Part shown: positions 16,368 through 26,172 of the stretch, one piece after another
Position numbering within the stretch: the stretch's first letter is position 1
Layout: each line of letters begins with the position of its first letter
NCBI RefSeq assembly: GCF_003712105.1
Contig: NZ_RHLG01000004.1
Coordinates: 186,001-250,000 of the forward strand
Origin: Winogradskyella sp.
GTDB lineage: Bacteria; Bacteroidota; Bacteroidia; Flavobacteriales; Flavobacteriaceae
DNA length: 64,000 bases
Direction of reading: 5' to 3'
Notes under the pieces: generated by a model
What the model saw: the letters and a program-made list of their open reading frames with translations, nothing else
What the model was told of the DNA's origin: nothing
Database searches by the model: none
Made by a program: the position numbers and the translations under genes

Positions 16368-17222
16368 CTACCTCACTTGACTAGGTCTATAACCAAATTT
16401 TTTGGCGAATGCATTAGAAAAAGAACTTAGGCTATCATAGCCTACATGCCATGCTGCTTCTTGAACTGTAGCGTTTTCATTACTAATCATGTCATGCGCT
16501 GTTGAAAGTCTTTGATTTTGTAAATACTTAAATACAGGCACGCCAAAAACTTCTTTAAACTCCTTTTTTAGTTTAGTTGTGTTTAAGCCAATAATTTTAG
16601 AGAGCTCTGTTAAAGATGGTGGGCTATCAAGGTTTTTAGCTAATATCTCTTTTACCTCATCAAGTCGCTTTCTATCTTTCTCTTTAAAATCAGTAGTTTT
16701 TTGTATAGCTAATTGTCCAAAGAAGTGTGATAATAAAGCTGTAATCTGACTCCTAAAAAACATCATTCTAGCTTTACCTTCATATTTAATATTAAAGATA
16801 CTATCTACAATTTGTTGCATTTCTGGTGTCATAAAGAAGCTCGGGCCTTCTACATAATGATCTTTAGGATTTACTAATTGCCCTAAAAGGTCTGAAAATA
16901 ATTCACCTTCTTGATTTGGTAATTTATGAAGATTCCTAGTTGCGGTTGCGATTACAATACACTCTAAAGGGCAATCTTTTGAAACTGTATGTTTACACAA
17001 CACCTTTTCATCAGAATAAAAAGATAAGGCCAATCCTTTAGTATAATTATAAAATTTTGATGTTGTAGGATATTTAAATTCTAAATCTACATTACCTGAA
17101 CCATAAAATGCTACTGCTATGACTGGCTCATCAAAAAAACAAGAGTCTTCAATAGTCTTTTCAGAATTTGCAGTTTCTACCAATATAGTAAAGTCATTAA
17201 TATCTATAATATCTCTGGTCAT
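16368..17222 (-). CDS. AraC-family transcriptional regulator
   Basis: The 284-residue protein has an N-terminal sensing region (~1-185) and a C-terminal AraC domain with two helix-turn-helix motifs: PSLTELSKIIGLNTTKLKKE near residue 201 and ATVQEAAWHVGYDSLSSFSNAF near residue 252, ending in KKFGYRPSQVR. It probably controls the adjacent membrane protein/DUF1772/NmrA genes, which follow in the same direction. The inducer is unknown. Confidence 0.9.
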   Translation of the reverse strand: MTRDIIDINDFTILVETANSEKTIEDSCFFDEPVIAVAFYGSGNVDLEFKYPTTSKFYNYTKGLALSFYSDEKVLCKHTVSKDCPLECIVIATATRNLHKLPNQEGELFSDLLGQLVNPKDHYVEGPSFFMTPEMQQIVDSIFNIKYEGKARMMFFRSQITALLSHFFGQLAIQKTTDFKEKDRKRLDEVKEILAKNLDSPPSLTELSKIIGLNTTKLKKEFKEVFGVPVFKYLQNQRLSTAHDMISNENATVQEAAWHVGYDSLSSFSNAFAKKFGYRPSQVR

Positions 17223-17261
17223 AAAACTAAGATACTGTTTTTAAAATAACGTAGACATTAG

Positions 17262-17366
17262 CTCAACAAAAAACCTCCTTAATTTCTTAAGGAGGTTTTG
17301 ACACAAACAATGTTAATTCCCCTTTGCTAACTAACTCTTCTTTGTGCCTATCAACTATCAACTAGC
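17262..17366 (-). terminator. Terminator and flanking repeat (left copy) after the giant-gene operon
   Basis: AAAACCTCCTTAA-TTTC-TTAAGGAGGTTTT (17270-17298) is a strong hairpin for the minus-strand operon ending at 17394. It sits in a ~100-bp segment closely similar to 25886-25990, sharing TTAAGGAGGTTTTG, a CACA tail and CCTATCAACTATCAACTA. Confidence 0.8.
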
Positions 17367-17393
17367 AATCCATAAAAACTAACTTTAATAACT

Positions 17394-18185
17394 TTATCTA
17401 TCTTTTACTACTCGAATAGTTTCTTTCCCTCTTGGTGTATATATAGTTAGTAAATAAACACCACGTTGTAAATGACCTAATGATAATTGCTGTTCACTTT
17501 TAGCAGCATATACGCGTTTACCAGTTATATCATACATTTCTAAACGCTCAATTTTTTGTGTTGACTCTATTTGAAGTATGTCTGCAAATGGATTTGGATA
17601 TACAGATACGGCATGTGCCATCGTATCAAAATCATCAGTCGATAAGGTTGTGCAATTTATTGTGGCATCGCTTACATTACCAGAATACTCATTAGATGTT
17701 CCTGTTGGTGGTGGTGCTAAAGTTGTAAATACATTAGATGCATTTACACCACCAATATCACTTGGGTCTGTGCTATTAACAAACAACCTAGCCTCTTGGC
17801 TTGTACCATCTGATGGCGTTAAGGTCAGCCATAACACCGAAGTATTAGCAGTTAATATGCTTGATATATTTGCGCCTCCAGAAGAATTAAACGGGTAATA
17901 ATCATTACCTGTGCCATTGCCATCTATTATTGGAGTGACCTGGTTGTAAGTCACTACAGATTCGCTTGTATGAGCCACGGTGCGAGAGCTTCCTGTTGGT
18001 AGTACTAGAGTAATTGTAGAACTTCCGGCTGCCAAAAAAGGAGCAGTAGTTATATCTCTTGTTACATAAATCTCATAACTATTGCCATCGGAGCTACAAC
18101 GTAAATCAAACTGAATGTTTTGAGAACTTATTGATCCTGTAAAGCATAAGCTTAAGATAATTAGTGTTGTATATAATTGTTTCAT
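17394..18185 (-). CDS. Small T9SS type A sorting domain protein
   Basis: The 263-residue protein has a signal peptide (MKQLYTTLIILSLCFTGSIS) and a beta-rich Ser/Thr-rich middle (residues ~20-180). Residues ~190-263 are a type A T9SS C-terminal domain: VSVYPNPFADILQIES, MYDITGKRVYAA, LQRGVYLLTIYTPRGKE. It should be exported through T9SS and attached at the surface. It lies 29 nt downstream of the giant protein gene and is followed by a strong terminator, so the two are probably co-transcribed. Role is unknown. Confidence 0.85.
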   Translation of the reverse strand: MKQLYTTLIILSLCFTGSISSQNIQFDLRCSSDGNSYEIYVTRDITTAPFLAAGSSTITLVLPTGSSRTVAHTSESVVTYNQVTPIIDGNGTGNDYYPFNSSGGANISSILTANTSVLWLTLTPSDGTSQEARLFVNSTDPSDIGGVNASNVFTTLAPPPTGTSNEYSGNVSDATINCTTLSTDDFDTMAHAVSVYPNPFADILQIESTQKIERLEMYDITGKRVYAAKSEQQLSLGHLQRGVYLLTIYTPRGKETIRVVKDR

Positions 18186-18214
18186 GATATTTTGTTTTAT
18201 AAATGTGTAGGTTA

Positions 18215-21200
18215 TTAGTTGTTGTTATCTATGAGTTTTTGTAACTCTATTAATTGTTGTTCTATATAGGCTCTACGCTCAAGTATAAATGTGTCAGTTA
18301 CTCTGGTAGTACCTCCAGTTGGTAATTGCTCTGTAAACGTGAATAATGAACTGAACGAACTATTAGATGGGTGAAACAGCACATTAAATAACAGATTGTT
18401 TAAGTCATCTTGAAAAGATGCATTAGCATTAAGATCTGTATCGCCATCATAATAATCGTTTGCACCAGTAAACAGTGAACTAAATGATGCATTACTTGGA
18501 TCGAATAGAACATCAAAAAGGATAATATTACCATCGTTGGTAAAGCTTACCTCTCCATCACCATCTGCATCTCCTGCCCACATTCCAAGCACTCCGGCTG
18601 GCATACCTATTGTAGTTTGCGCTTCTGTACCAAAAGTAATTGGGTTAGCAGCATCAGTGAAATCAGCAGTTGTTGGACTACTACTCAATGTTATTGGTGC
18701 AGCGCTCATTATTCCTAAATGATTACGATGTTTCACAACGACGTAGTAATCATCTGATGGAATAGCAAAATTTAAACCATCTGTACCGTCTGCTTTTACA
18801 ACATCACCATCGCGTTGTAATAAAGCTGATTGTCCATCAACAACTAAAGTATTGTCTGTCTCATCTCTCAACTCAACCCAAACCCAATCTACTATGGTAT
18901 TATTAGGCTCTCCATTAGGGAAAGTGGCCGTTAATCCATCTTCAAAAGGACTTGTTGTTGGCAGTAATCCTGCGACTCTCAAATCATCACGCATAAGTGT
19001 GTTAGAGCTTCCTAAAGCTGCGCCTTGCAGATAGACTTTTACATCTAAGACTACTACTGTTGATGGGTTAATGCTTCCAAAAGTGCCAACGTCGGTTGGA
19101 GTCATATCAAAACTAGAGGCATCAACGTCTACACCACTATTATCGTAAATGGAACCATCAAAATTGGATATCAGGTAAAAATCACCTACACTACCTTCTC
19201 TAAATATAGCTGAAGGAATAGCTCCAATACTAGGTAAATCAACGCCTCCAAAATCCGTACCATATAAGACGTCTAATGGACAGCATGCGCCTCCATCACT
19301 AACACCTACTGCGTCGAATATTGTACCAAAAGCCGATAAATCGTCTGCAATACCATCATTATCATCATCAATGTCTGTAACATCAATAGTACCAGTAAAC
19401 GAATTAGTTAAAACTGCTGTATGTGTTGGGTTTGTCAAGTTTGGGACTATTGCGGTTAATATACCATCAGCATTAAAGTCACCAGAAATAGTATTAACAT
19501 CAGTAACAACACCTCTACCATTTCTACTATTATCACCGTCAATAATAACAAAGACACCACTGAATGATTCTCCAGGTTCTCCTTTAATCTCAATCGTTTG
19601 TGGTTCATCAATTCCAAATACTGGTTGATATTCGCTGATTAGTATTGGTAGTGTTGCATTGATGTTCGAGACTAAATTTATTGTCGTATTACACTCTGCT
19701 GTGTTACCGTTTGCATCTACTACAGTAAGCGTTACTATATTATCTCCGACATCACTAGTTGTGAAGTTAACTGAAGGCTGCCCATTTATTAGAAACGCAG
19801 TTATTGGTCCATTGTCCGATGAGCCACCATCTATTTGACTACCAATAACAGTAATACCATTAACACCAACTGTTAGGTTTAAATCCTGACATACTGCAAC
19901 GGGGTCTATAGTATCAGGTATTAAAACTACATCATTACCATCACCACCTGTATAGCTAATCATTCCTACAAAATCTCCGAAGACTACTCCACTATTTTCA
20001 GGCAGATTATTAAAAGTTCCTGATACAGCATTTGGACCATTATTATCAATAATTATTATTTCATCATCAGGCTCTATAATGTAACCTCCGGTTGGTGTAA
20101 GATTAGCATTATTTAAGGTGATGTTTCCGTTTACGGTTAATCTATCAAATTCAGAATTCGCAAATCCTCCATCTCCTACGATGCGCGGCGCAAAAGTAGC
20201 TCCTGTATCCATAACCAAATCATCAAATGTATAATTCAGACCAGTAGTTCCACCACCAGGAGTTAGTGTAGCATTGTCAGAAATCGTCGTGATTGCACCT
20301 TGTACAAATGGAAATCCTGTTACTAAAGTTGAGACTCCAGAGAAATTTGCAGCGTCTAAAACAGTGATTGGTATATCTCCTGCGTCTACCGTACCCGTTC
20401 CGTTTAATGTTCCAAAAGTGAAGCTTCTATCACCTCCTCCAAGCGGAAAATCCGAAAATTGACTATTTAGATTTGTAATAGTACCAGCAGCTCCATTATA
20501 GGTAACTTGACCATTAAAATCGTTAGTATCACCATTAAAATTAATGGTACCTGCACTATGATTAAAAATAGCTGTACCAGTACCATTATTAATATCTATA
20601 TCTGCATTAAAACTACTAACACCTGTTCCATTTTTTGTAATGACAGTAAAGTCTGGTTCTAAATCAAATTGTGGTGCTGTTAAAGTAAATTCATCAACTA
20701 TAATCTGTTCTAAAAACGTATTAGTAGCGTTAGTAAAAGATAAATTGGTGAATGCACTTTCATCAGCGTTAATAGGGTTTATAGCAGTTATTGCTCCGAC
20801 AGTATTTGCTCCATTTAATGTAGCAGTAGCCAGACCAGTTCCTTGTAGAATTAAAAAACACTCATTTATAATTCCACTTTGTTGCGTGATGCCGTTATTA
20901 CTCCCTATAAATAAGTTTGTATTTCTTTCGGTGACATTAATATTACCGTTTAAAGTAATTGTTCCTGGAGAAGCTACTAAAAAGTTCTGAAGTGCGTCTG
21001 TTGCCCTGATGTTCACTTCATTGAAAGTAAGATCTGCTCCAGCCGTAAATGTAATTCTGTCTGCTTCTAAAGTAACAGGACCATTAAATTCATGAAAGCC
21101 TTCGCCACCATTTATGACAATCTCATTCGAAGCACTGAAATTAGTAGCCCCTGTAACGGTAATTCCTGGACCTGGTCGATCAGTAATATTACTCGCATTA

Positions 21201-24200
21201 TTTACGGAAAAATTTTCTACAGTCCATGGACCTATATCGAGGTTTAAATTACCGTTACCAGTAATCTCTAAATCAGCTTCGGTATTAATAAACCCTATAA
21301 CATTGAAAGCTTGTAAATTATCAAATTTCAAGTCATTATCGTCTCCAGTAAAAATGAATACTTCAGACATTGTCACTTTATTGATGCCATCGCCGGCAAT
21401 AAATTCCATACCATTGGTGATATCTGCATATGGTACTGATACTGTCGTCTCATCTATTACAGTAACATCGCCTGACACTTGAACTGGTGCAGTTAAATTA
21501 CTTATGGTTAATACTGGTGATGCAAAATTTGAAAGAAAGAGATCATCATCTGAAATACCGCCATTAATATCTGTAATAGTAAGCTTTCCTCCTATAAATT
21601 CAACTAAAGTTTCTGGTAGAGAAACGGTTACAGTAAACGAACAAATCGTCTCATTACCACAAGCATCTGTTATGGAAAATGTATTTATGGTATCACCTTC
21701 AGGAAATAACTCACCAGAGGCGAATCCTTCCGTTTGTGTGATTGTAACATCTCCACAAACATCTGTTGCTGTCGGTAAATCATAGGTCACAATAGCCTCT
21801 GTTTCTCCTGGTGCTAGTTCGAATAGAATATCCTCAGGACATGTATCTAATATTGGCGCAACTGTATCTGTAACTGTAATGGTTTGAATACAACTACTCG
21901 AATTGCCAGAAGCATCAACCGCTGTCCATGTACGTGTAATGACCTCAGAAATACCACAGCCATCTACCACGGAATCTTCGTAGCTTATAGTAACATTACA
22001 ATCTGGCGTATTGCAACTATCTGTCGCAACAGCAGTACCTGTTACTGATGGGTCTGTATTTACAGAACCTGCAATTGCATCAGGGTCTATTGCCGTAATA
22101 TTAATCTGCCAAGACACTAAATTACCTGTATCATTATTAGCTAGGTCAAGTACAGTCAAACTCCAATCTCCATTAAAAGAGTTCCCATTCGCATTAATCT
22201 CTGCTATGAGTTGTTCAAAAGCATCAACACCTCCCATGGCGGTATATTCGCAGATATTATCGACCTGACAGGCAGCTTCACTATTTCCAACAGTTGCTCC
22301 AATATCATTAGCGCGTGTAGTCGCAGAATCAGTAAATGTTATAGGAAAGTCAGCATTTAAATCACTGGCCTCATTTAAAGATTCTGCAAATAAAGTCACA
22401 GTTTCACCACCGGGTGCAATAAGTTCTATGGATAAATCACCAGTCCATGTATGATTAATAGCAGTTTGTACAGTAATATTGGTAACTTCCAAATCAGCAT
22501 CTAAACCTGTAATATTGGCTATGCTTGTAATACCTGTACCATCATTGTCAGGAATATCGATTGGTGTGTCTGTACTTACACCAAGAGCAAAGACAGTTGC
22601 TGCATCAGCACAATCAATAGTTAAATCCTGAGGACAAGTTAAAATTGGTGCTTGAGAGTCTCGTGATAAGGTTACGTCATTACCATTTCCACCAGCATAA
22701 CTGATTATAAAAATGTCACTTGTTCCAGGCAATGTCACTTGTGCACCTTCAACTAATCCATTAAATGTTCCTACGACAGCATCATTTCCATCATTATTAA
22801 TAAGAATAATTTCCTCTGTACCTGAATCAATGCTAAAATCACCTGTAGGTGCAAAATCTGCATCCGTTAAAGTAACCGTACCAATAACATTTAATTGGTC
22901 AAATGCTACATCACTATCTATAAATGGTGCAAAAACGCCATCATTAAATTCGATGCTTCTAACAGTCAGTATAGATGGTGTTATGCCATTACCCGGTGCA
23001 ATAGTACCTTCTTGCTCAACTGTTGTTGATGTCCCTGTAAATGTTCCAGAACCAGATAAAACACTATTAGACCTATCTAATAATAATTCATCAACAACTT
23101 CAATAGTTATACCACTAGATCCGATATTTACTGGTGCTTGTATAATTAATGTTCCAAATTCTAATGACAGATCTAAATCATTAAAAGTTGTATTAGCATC
23201 CAAAAATCGTGTCCTTGTTCCTGAAACACCTGTATAATCTAACTTTTCAATTGTAATTGTACTTCCAAAAAATTCTACTGTACCTGCATTATGTTCAATA
23301 TTAGCTACGGAATTAGTTATTGGGTTGGTAATATTAATTGTACTTGTATCTGTACCTATGGATAATGACCCCGTTCCATTTTTAATAATATTTGTATTCT
23401 CAGTAAGATTCATGATTGGGGCAAACAGACTTGCATCTCCAATGTTTAATAGACCAATCTCCATATCATCGATATCATTAAATACAATGAGACCCATGGT
23501 GCGTCCACTTTCTACCTCAATCATATTTATATCATTATCTCCAAAGAATAGAGCTACCGTATCTCCGTTATCGCTTCCATCAAAAAACAACTTATCTGTC
23601 GTAATGGTTCCTGTAGGTTTGTTAATTGTATTCTCTGCCCTTAGATATAAATCAGAATCTCCAGCAGTAATCACATCTGCTGTTAGTGTTAAATCTCCAG
23701 AACCTACAAAAATTTCATTTCTGATGCTATCATCAATATCTGTTGCGGTTATAGTCCCAAGATTTACGGATTGTGAAGATGCAAGGAAAATGGAAGATGC
23801 ACTTATACTTACAGATCCACCAAAAGTATGTGGTGCAGTAGCTCCCAAACTTACATCCACATTTTCGTTAGTTTGGATAATTGTAGTACCTGTTATTGTT
23901 ATTGGAAATCCAGGAAATTGATCATTTAAAGAATTTATTCCTGATATGTCTAAACTTCCGGCTGTTAACGCTCTTCGGACTGTAAGGTCTAGAGCTATAC
24001 TTTCAGAAACTTTAAAAGCTCCTGTAGTTGTAATGGCTCCGTTTTGAGTAAACGTATTTATATTTTTAATATCAAAATCCCCAGTAATATTTAGATCAGA
24101 ATCTACAGAAATACTATTGGTTCCGTTTCCACCTATAAATTCAAAACCATCTGTAATATTAGAAATCGGAACGGTAACTGTAGTTGGGTCTGTTTTTACT

Positions 24201-25774
24201 ACGCCTGGTCCAGATACAGTTGGCACTACCAAATCCCCAATAGTTAGTGTTGTGCCGTCACTTGATAATGTGATTTGGTCATCAGAATCATTTTCAATAT
24301 CTGTAATAGTCAATTTACCACCACTAAGTTCAACTGAAGTCTCAAAAGGATTTTCAACAACAGTTACTTCAAATTCACAGCTACCGACGTTACCAAAGGC
24401 ATCAGTGGCCTCAAATGTATTTGTTGTTGTCCCTAAAGGGAACACACTTCCTGAAGCAAGACCAGTTGTTTGAGTTATTGTGGATTGAGATAACTCAATA
24501 ACATATTTTCTTGGAGTATTATTATTTATATCGTTCCATTTACCTCCACCGTTCATTTGTGTATAATCTTCACCTGATCCTGCGTCATTTGGTTCTATTG
24601 TTGCCCAATTGGTATAGGTAGATGTAGCATCTGGATCATGCCAAACAAAGGAATCCTCAACATCTACGTCACTATATCCGAATAGAAAGCCTGTCTCTCC
24701 TAGGGCTGCTGCTGTGGATCTAATGAATTCATTATGCGCTGCATCCTCTATAGTTGCTAAATACCCGCCAATAGATTCAGCGTTAGAGTATGCTTGACTT
24801 GGCACAAGAGCGGTTTGTGACAGAAAATAACTTTTGCCATTCCAAACACCTAAACTATCAAAACCGGTTGGTGTTTCTACAGTACAATCATTGTATAAAA
24901 TATCATCATAATTGACTACTGCTGGTATTCCAGGATCTGTAAATACCGTCATATCTCCTGGACAAGTTAATTCTGGAGCAGATCCATCTAAAATAGTTAC
25001 AGTTGCTTGACAAGAATTAAAATTACTATTTTGATCGCCCACTGTTAAGGTCACTATATTATCTCCAATATCTGAACAATCGAAATTACTTTGAGAGATG
25101 GAAAATGAGACAATCCCTGAATCTGCATCTGTAGAATTATTATTAATATTATTTGCACTAATACTAACGGTACCATCGGCACCTAAAGTTCGAGTAATGT
25201 TTCTGCAATTGGCATTTGGCGCCACATTATCTTCGTAATACACTCTAAATTCAAGATCCCAACCACTTATTGAAACAGAAGAAAAATCTCGTATCATTTT
25301 ACCATTTGTAAATACATCATTGGTGTTGACTAGTACCTCAATAATCTTATCAGTTTCATTATTAGTGAAAACTATTCCGTATTCAGTACCAGCATTTAAG
25401 GTAGGCGCGTCATCAAATGCAAAATATTGCTCAATATCGTCATTTGAAAGATTAAACGGTATGTCACGAGTTTCTGAGGCAATAAGTGTTCTCGAGTTCA
25501 ATGAAGGAAATCTCCATAATTCTGCTGTAACAGATACGCCACCTATTGTCCCGCCTAAAACACCATCGGTCCAAAAAGAAACGCCTTCTATTGTACTACT
25601 GCATGACGGAGTAAATGTTTGACCAACATTGTCTGGCCTTGAAGAATTCATTGCATAAAAACTTGGTCCTACAGATTGAATAATATCGTTAGTGCTATCG
25701 CACTGCGCCTTTGTGGGTGTTTGCCACAAACTAAATAAGATAAAAACTAAAACTAAAGGGGTATTTATTTTCAT
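18215..25774 (-). CDS. Giant mosaic surface protein with HYR, C-type lectin, P-domain and beta-helix-like repeats
   Basis: I take the ATG at 25774, which opens a signal peptide (MKINTPLVLVFILFSLWQ); an upstream in-frame codon at 25888 would hide it. The product is 2519 residues. In order: a domain to ~260; an HYR-like segment (~265-470) interrupted by a C-type-lectin-like domain (~306-428, with FLFGYSDVDVEDSFVWHD and WNDINNN); a repeat-rich region from GGKLTITDI at ~482; HYR (~1041); a proprotein-convertase P-like domain (~1069-1231); HYR (~1307-1385); a second GGKLTITDI block (~1395); HYR-like (~1959-2032); and two Ca-binding-like repeats (~2397-2478, GDADGDGEVSF). No T9SS C-terminal domain is visible. 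Adhesion is inferred. Confidence 0.88.
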   Translation of the reverse strand: MKINTPLVLVFILFSLWQTPTKAQCDSTNDIIQSVGPSFYAMNSSRPDNVGQTFTPSCSSTIEGVSFWTDGVLGGTIGGVSVTAELWRFPSLNSRTLIASETRDIPFNLSNDDIEQYFAFDDAPTLNAGTEYGIVFTNNETDKIIEVLVNTNDVFTNGKMIRDFSSVSISGWDLEFRVYYEDNVAPNANCRNITRTLGADGTVSISANNINNNSTDADSGIVSFSISQSNFDCSDIGDNIVTLTVGDQNSNFNSCQATVTILDGSAPELTCPGDMTVFTDPGIPAVVNYDDILYNDCTVETPTGFDSLGVWNGKSYFLSQTALVPSQAYSNAESIGGYLATIEDAAHNEFIRSTAAALGETGFLFGYSDVDVEDSFVWHDPDATSTYTNWATIEPNDAGSGEDYTQMNGGGKWNDINNNTPRKYVIELSQSTITQTTGLASGSVFPLGTTTNTFEATDAFGNVGSCEFEVTVVENPFETSVELSGGKLTITDIENDSDDQITLSSDGTTLTIGDLVVPTVSGPGVVKTDPTTVTVPISNITDGFEFIGGNGTNSISVDSDLNITGDFDIKNINTFTQNGAITTTGAFKVSESIALDLTVRRALTAGSLDISGINSLNDQFPGFPITITGTTIIQTNENVDVSLGATAPHTFGGSVSISASSIFLASSQSVNLGTITATDIDDSIRNEIFVGSGDLTLTADVITAGDSDLYLRAENTINKPTGTITTDKLFFDGSDNGDTVALFFGDNDINMIEVESGRTMGLIVFNDIDDMEIGLLNIGDASLFAPIMNLTENTNIIKNGTGSLSIGTDTSTINITNPITNSVANIEHNAGTVEFFGSTITIEKLDYTGVSGTRTRFLDANTTFNDLDLSLEFGTLIIQAPVNIGSSGITIEVVDELLLDRSNSVLSGSGTFTGTSTTVEQEGTIAPGNGITPSILTVRSIEFNDGVFAPFIDSDVAFDQLNVIGTVTLTDADFAPTGDFSIDSGTEEIILINNDGNDAVVGTFNGLVEGAQVTLPGTSDIFIISYAGGNGNDVTLSRDSQAPILTCPQDLTIDCADAATVFALGVSTDTPIDIPDNDGTGITSIANITGLDADLEVTNITVQTAINHTWTGDLSIELIAPGGETVTLFAESLNEASDLNADFPITFTDSATTRANDIGATVGNSEAACQVDNICEYTAMGGVDAFEQLIAEINANGNSFNGDWSLTVLDLANNDTGNLVSWQINITAIDPDAIAGSVNTDPSVTGTAVATDSCNTPDCNVTISYEDSVVDGCGISEVITRTWTAVDASGNSSSCIQTITVTDTVAPILDTCPEDILFELAPGETEAIVTYDLPTATDVCGDVTITQTEGFASGELFPEGDTINTFSITDACGNETICSFTVTVSLPETLVEFIGGKLTITDINGGISDDDLFLSNFASPVLTISNLTAPVQVSGDVTVIDETTVSVPYADITNGMEFIAGDGINKVTMSEVFIFTGDDNDLKFDNLQAFNVIGFINTEADLEITGNGNLNLDIGPWTVENFSVNNASNITDRPGPGITVTGATNFSASNEIVINGGEGFHEFNGPVTLEADRITFTAGADLTFNEVNIRATDALQNFLVASPGTITLNGNINVTERNTNLFIGSNNGITQQSGIINECFLILQGTGLATATLNGANTVGAITAINPINADESAFTNLSFTNATNTFLEQIIVDEFTLTAPQFDLEPDFTVITKNGTGVSSFNADIDINNGTGTAIFNHSAGTINFNGDTNDFNGQVTYNGAAGTITNLNSQFSDFPLGGGDRSFTFGTLNGTGTVDAGDIPITVLDAANFSGVSTLVTGFPFVQGAITTISDNATLTPGGGTTGLNYTFDDLVMDTGATFAPRIVGDGGFANSEFDRLTVNGNITLNNANLTPTGGYIIEPDDEIIIIDNNGPNAVSGTFNNLPENSGVVFGDFVGMISYTGGDGNDVVLIPDTIDPVAVCQDLNLTVGVNGITVIGSQIDGGSSDNGPITAFLINGQPSVNFTTSDVGDNIVTLTVVDANGNTAECNTTINLVSNINATLPILISEYQPVFGIDEPQTIEIKGEPGESFSGVFVIIDGDNSRNGRGVVTDVNTISGDFNADGILTAIVPNLTNPTHTAVLTNSFTGTIDVTDIDDDNDGIADDLSAFGTIFDAVGVSDGGACCPLDVLYGTDFGGVDLPSIGAIPSAIFREGSVGDFYLISNFDGSIYDNSGVDVDASSFDMTPTDVGTFGSINPSTVVVLDVKVYLQGAALGSSNTLMRDDLRVAGLLPTTSPFEDGLTATFPNGEPNNTIVDWVWVELRDETDNTLVVDGQSALLQRDGDVVKADGTDGLNFAIPSDDYYVVVKHRNHLGIMSAAPITLSSSPTTADFTDAANPITFGTEAQTTIGMPAGVLGMWAGDADGDGEVSFTNDGNIILFDVLFDPSNASFSSLFTGANDYYDGDTDLNANASFQDDLNNLLFNVLFHPSNSSFSSLFTFTEQLPTGGTTRVTDTFILERRAYIEQQLIELQKLIDNNN

Positions 25775-25797
25775 GATTATAAGATTAAAATCAAGTA

Positions 25798-25865
25798 CAA
25801 AATTATTCTTGGGATATAGCTTAAGAAATAAGTAATAACTCTTAATTTTTACGTACTGGCACGTA
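25798..25865 (-). promoter_or_regulatory. Promoter and TACGT-N6-ACGTA operator of the giant gene
   Basis: On the minus strand TAATTTTG (25798-25805) matches the -7 consensus. There is no TTG at the -33 position, which suggests dependence on an activator. A perfect inverted repeat TACGT-N6-ACGTA (25850-25865) is centred 56 nt upstream of the -7 centre, the same spacing as at 26570-26637 and 29394-29461. Confidence 0.6.
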
Positions 25866-25885
25866 TATCTGTTCCAGAATTTGGA

Positions 25886-25990
25886 CAAAGAAAAACCCCC
25901 TTAATAATTTAAGGAGGTTTTGGCACATAATTAGTTAATTTCCCTATATCTAACAGCTATTACGTACCTATCAACTATCAACTATTAACC
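25886..25990 (-). terminator. Terminator and flanking repeat (right copy)
   Basis: AAAACCCCCTTAA and TTAAGGAGGTTTT (25892-25921) form a hairpin with one G-T pair, placed to terminate the minus-strand unit coming from 26.6 kb. The ~100-bp segment matches 17262-17366, sharing the hairpin, CACA and CCTATCAACTATCAACTA. Confidence 0.7.
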
Positions 25991-26172
25991 CTTTAACAAA
26001 TTCTGGTATAGCTTAACCCAAATTATGCTATTCATTTGCTAAAATGAAGTTATTTTATTATCGCAACTATAACTAGACGATAATATGGTGCAAATTATTT
26101 TGGCTAAACCTAACATCAAATAAGAGGTAGTGCGTAAATTTTAAGTATTAACACTTAAATCAATAATTGGAT

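Noticed and set aside
18500-25620. Many plus-strand open frames of 60-200 codons opposite the giant gene
   Set aside because: They are antisense shadows of the repetitive Ser/Thr/Val-rich coding sequence, with no family resemblance and no promoters.
25775-25888. N-terminal extension of the giant protein to 25888
   Set aside because: It would put 38 residues before the signal peptide and would cover the -7 box and the operator; the ATG at 25774 starts a proper signal peptide.
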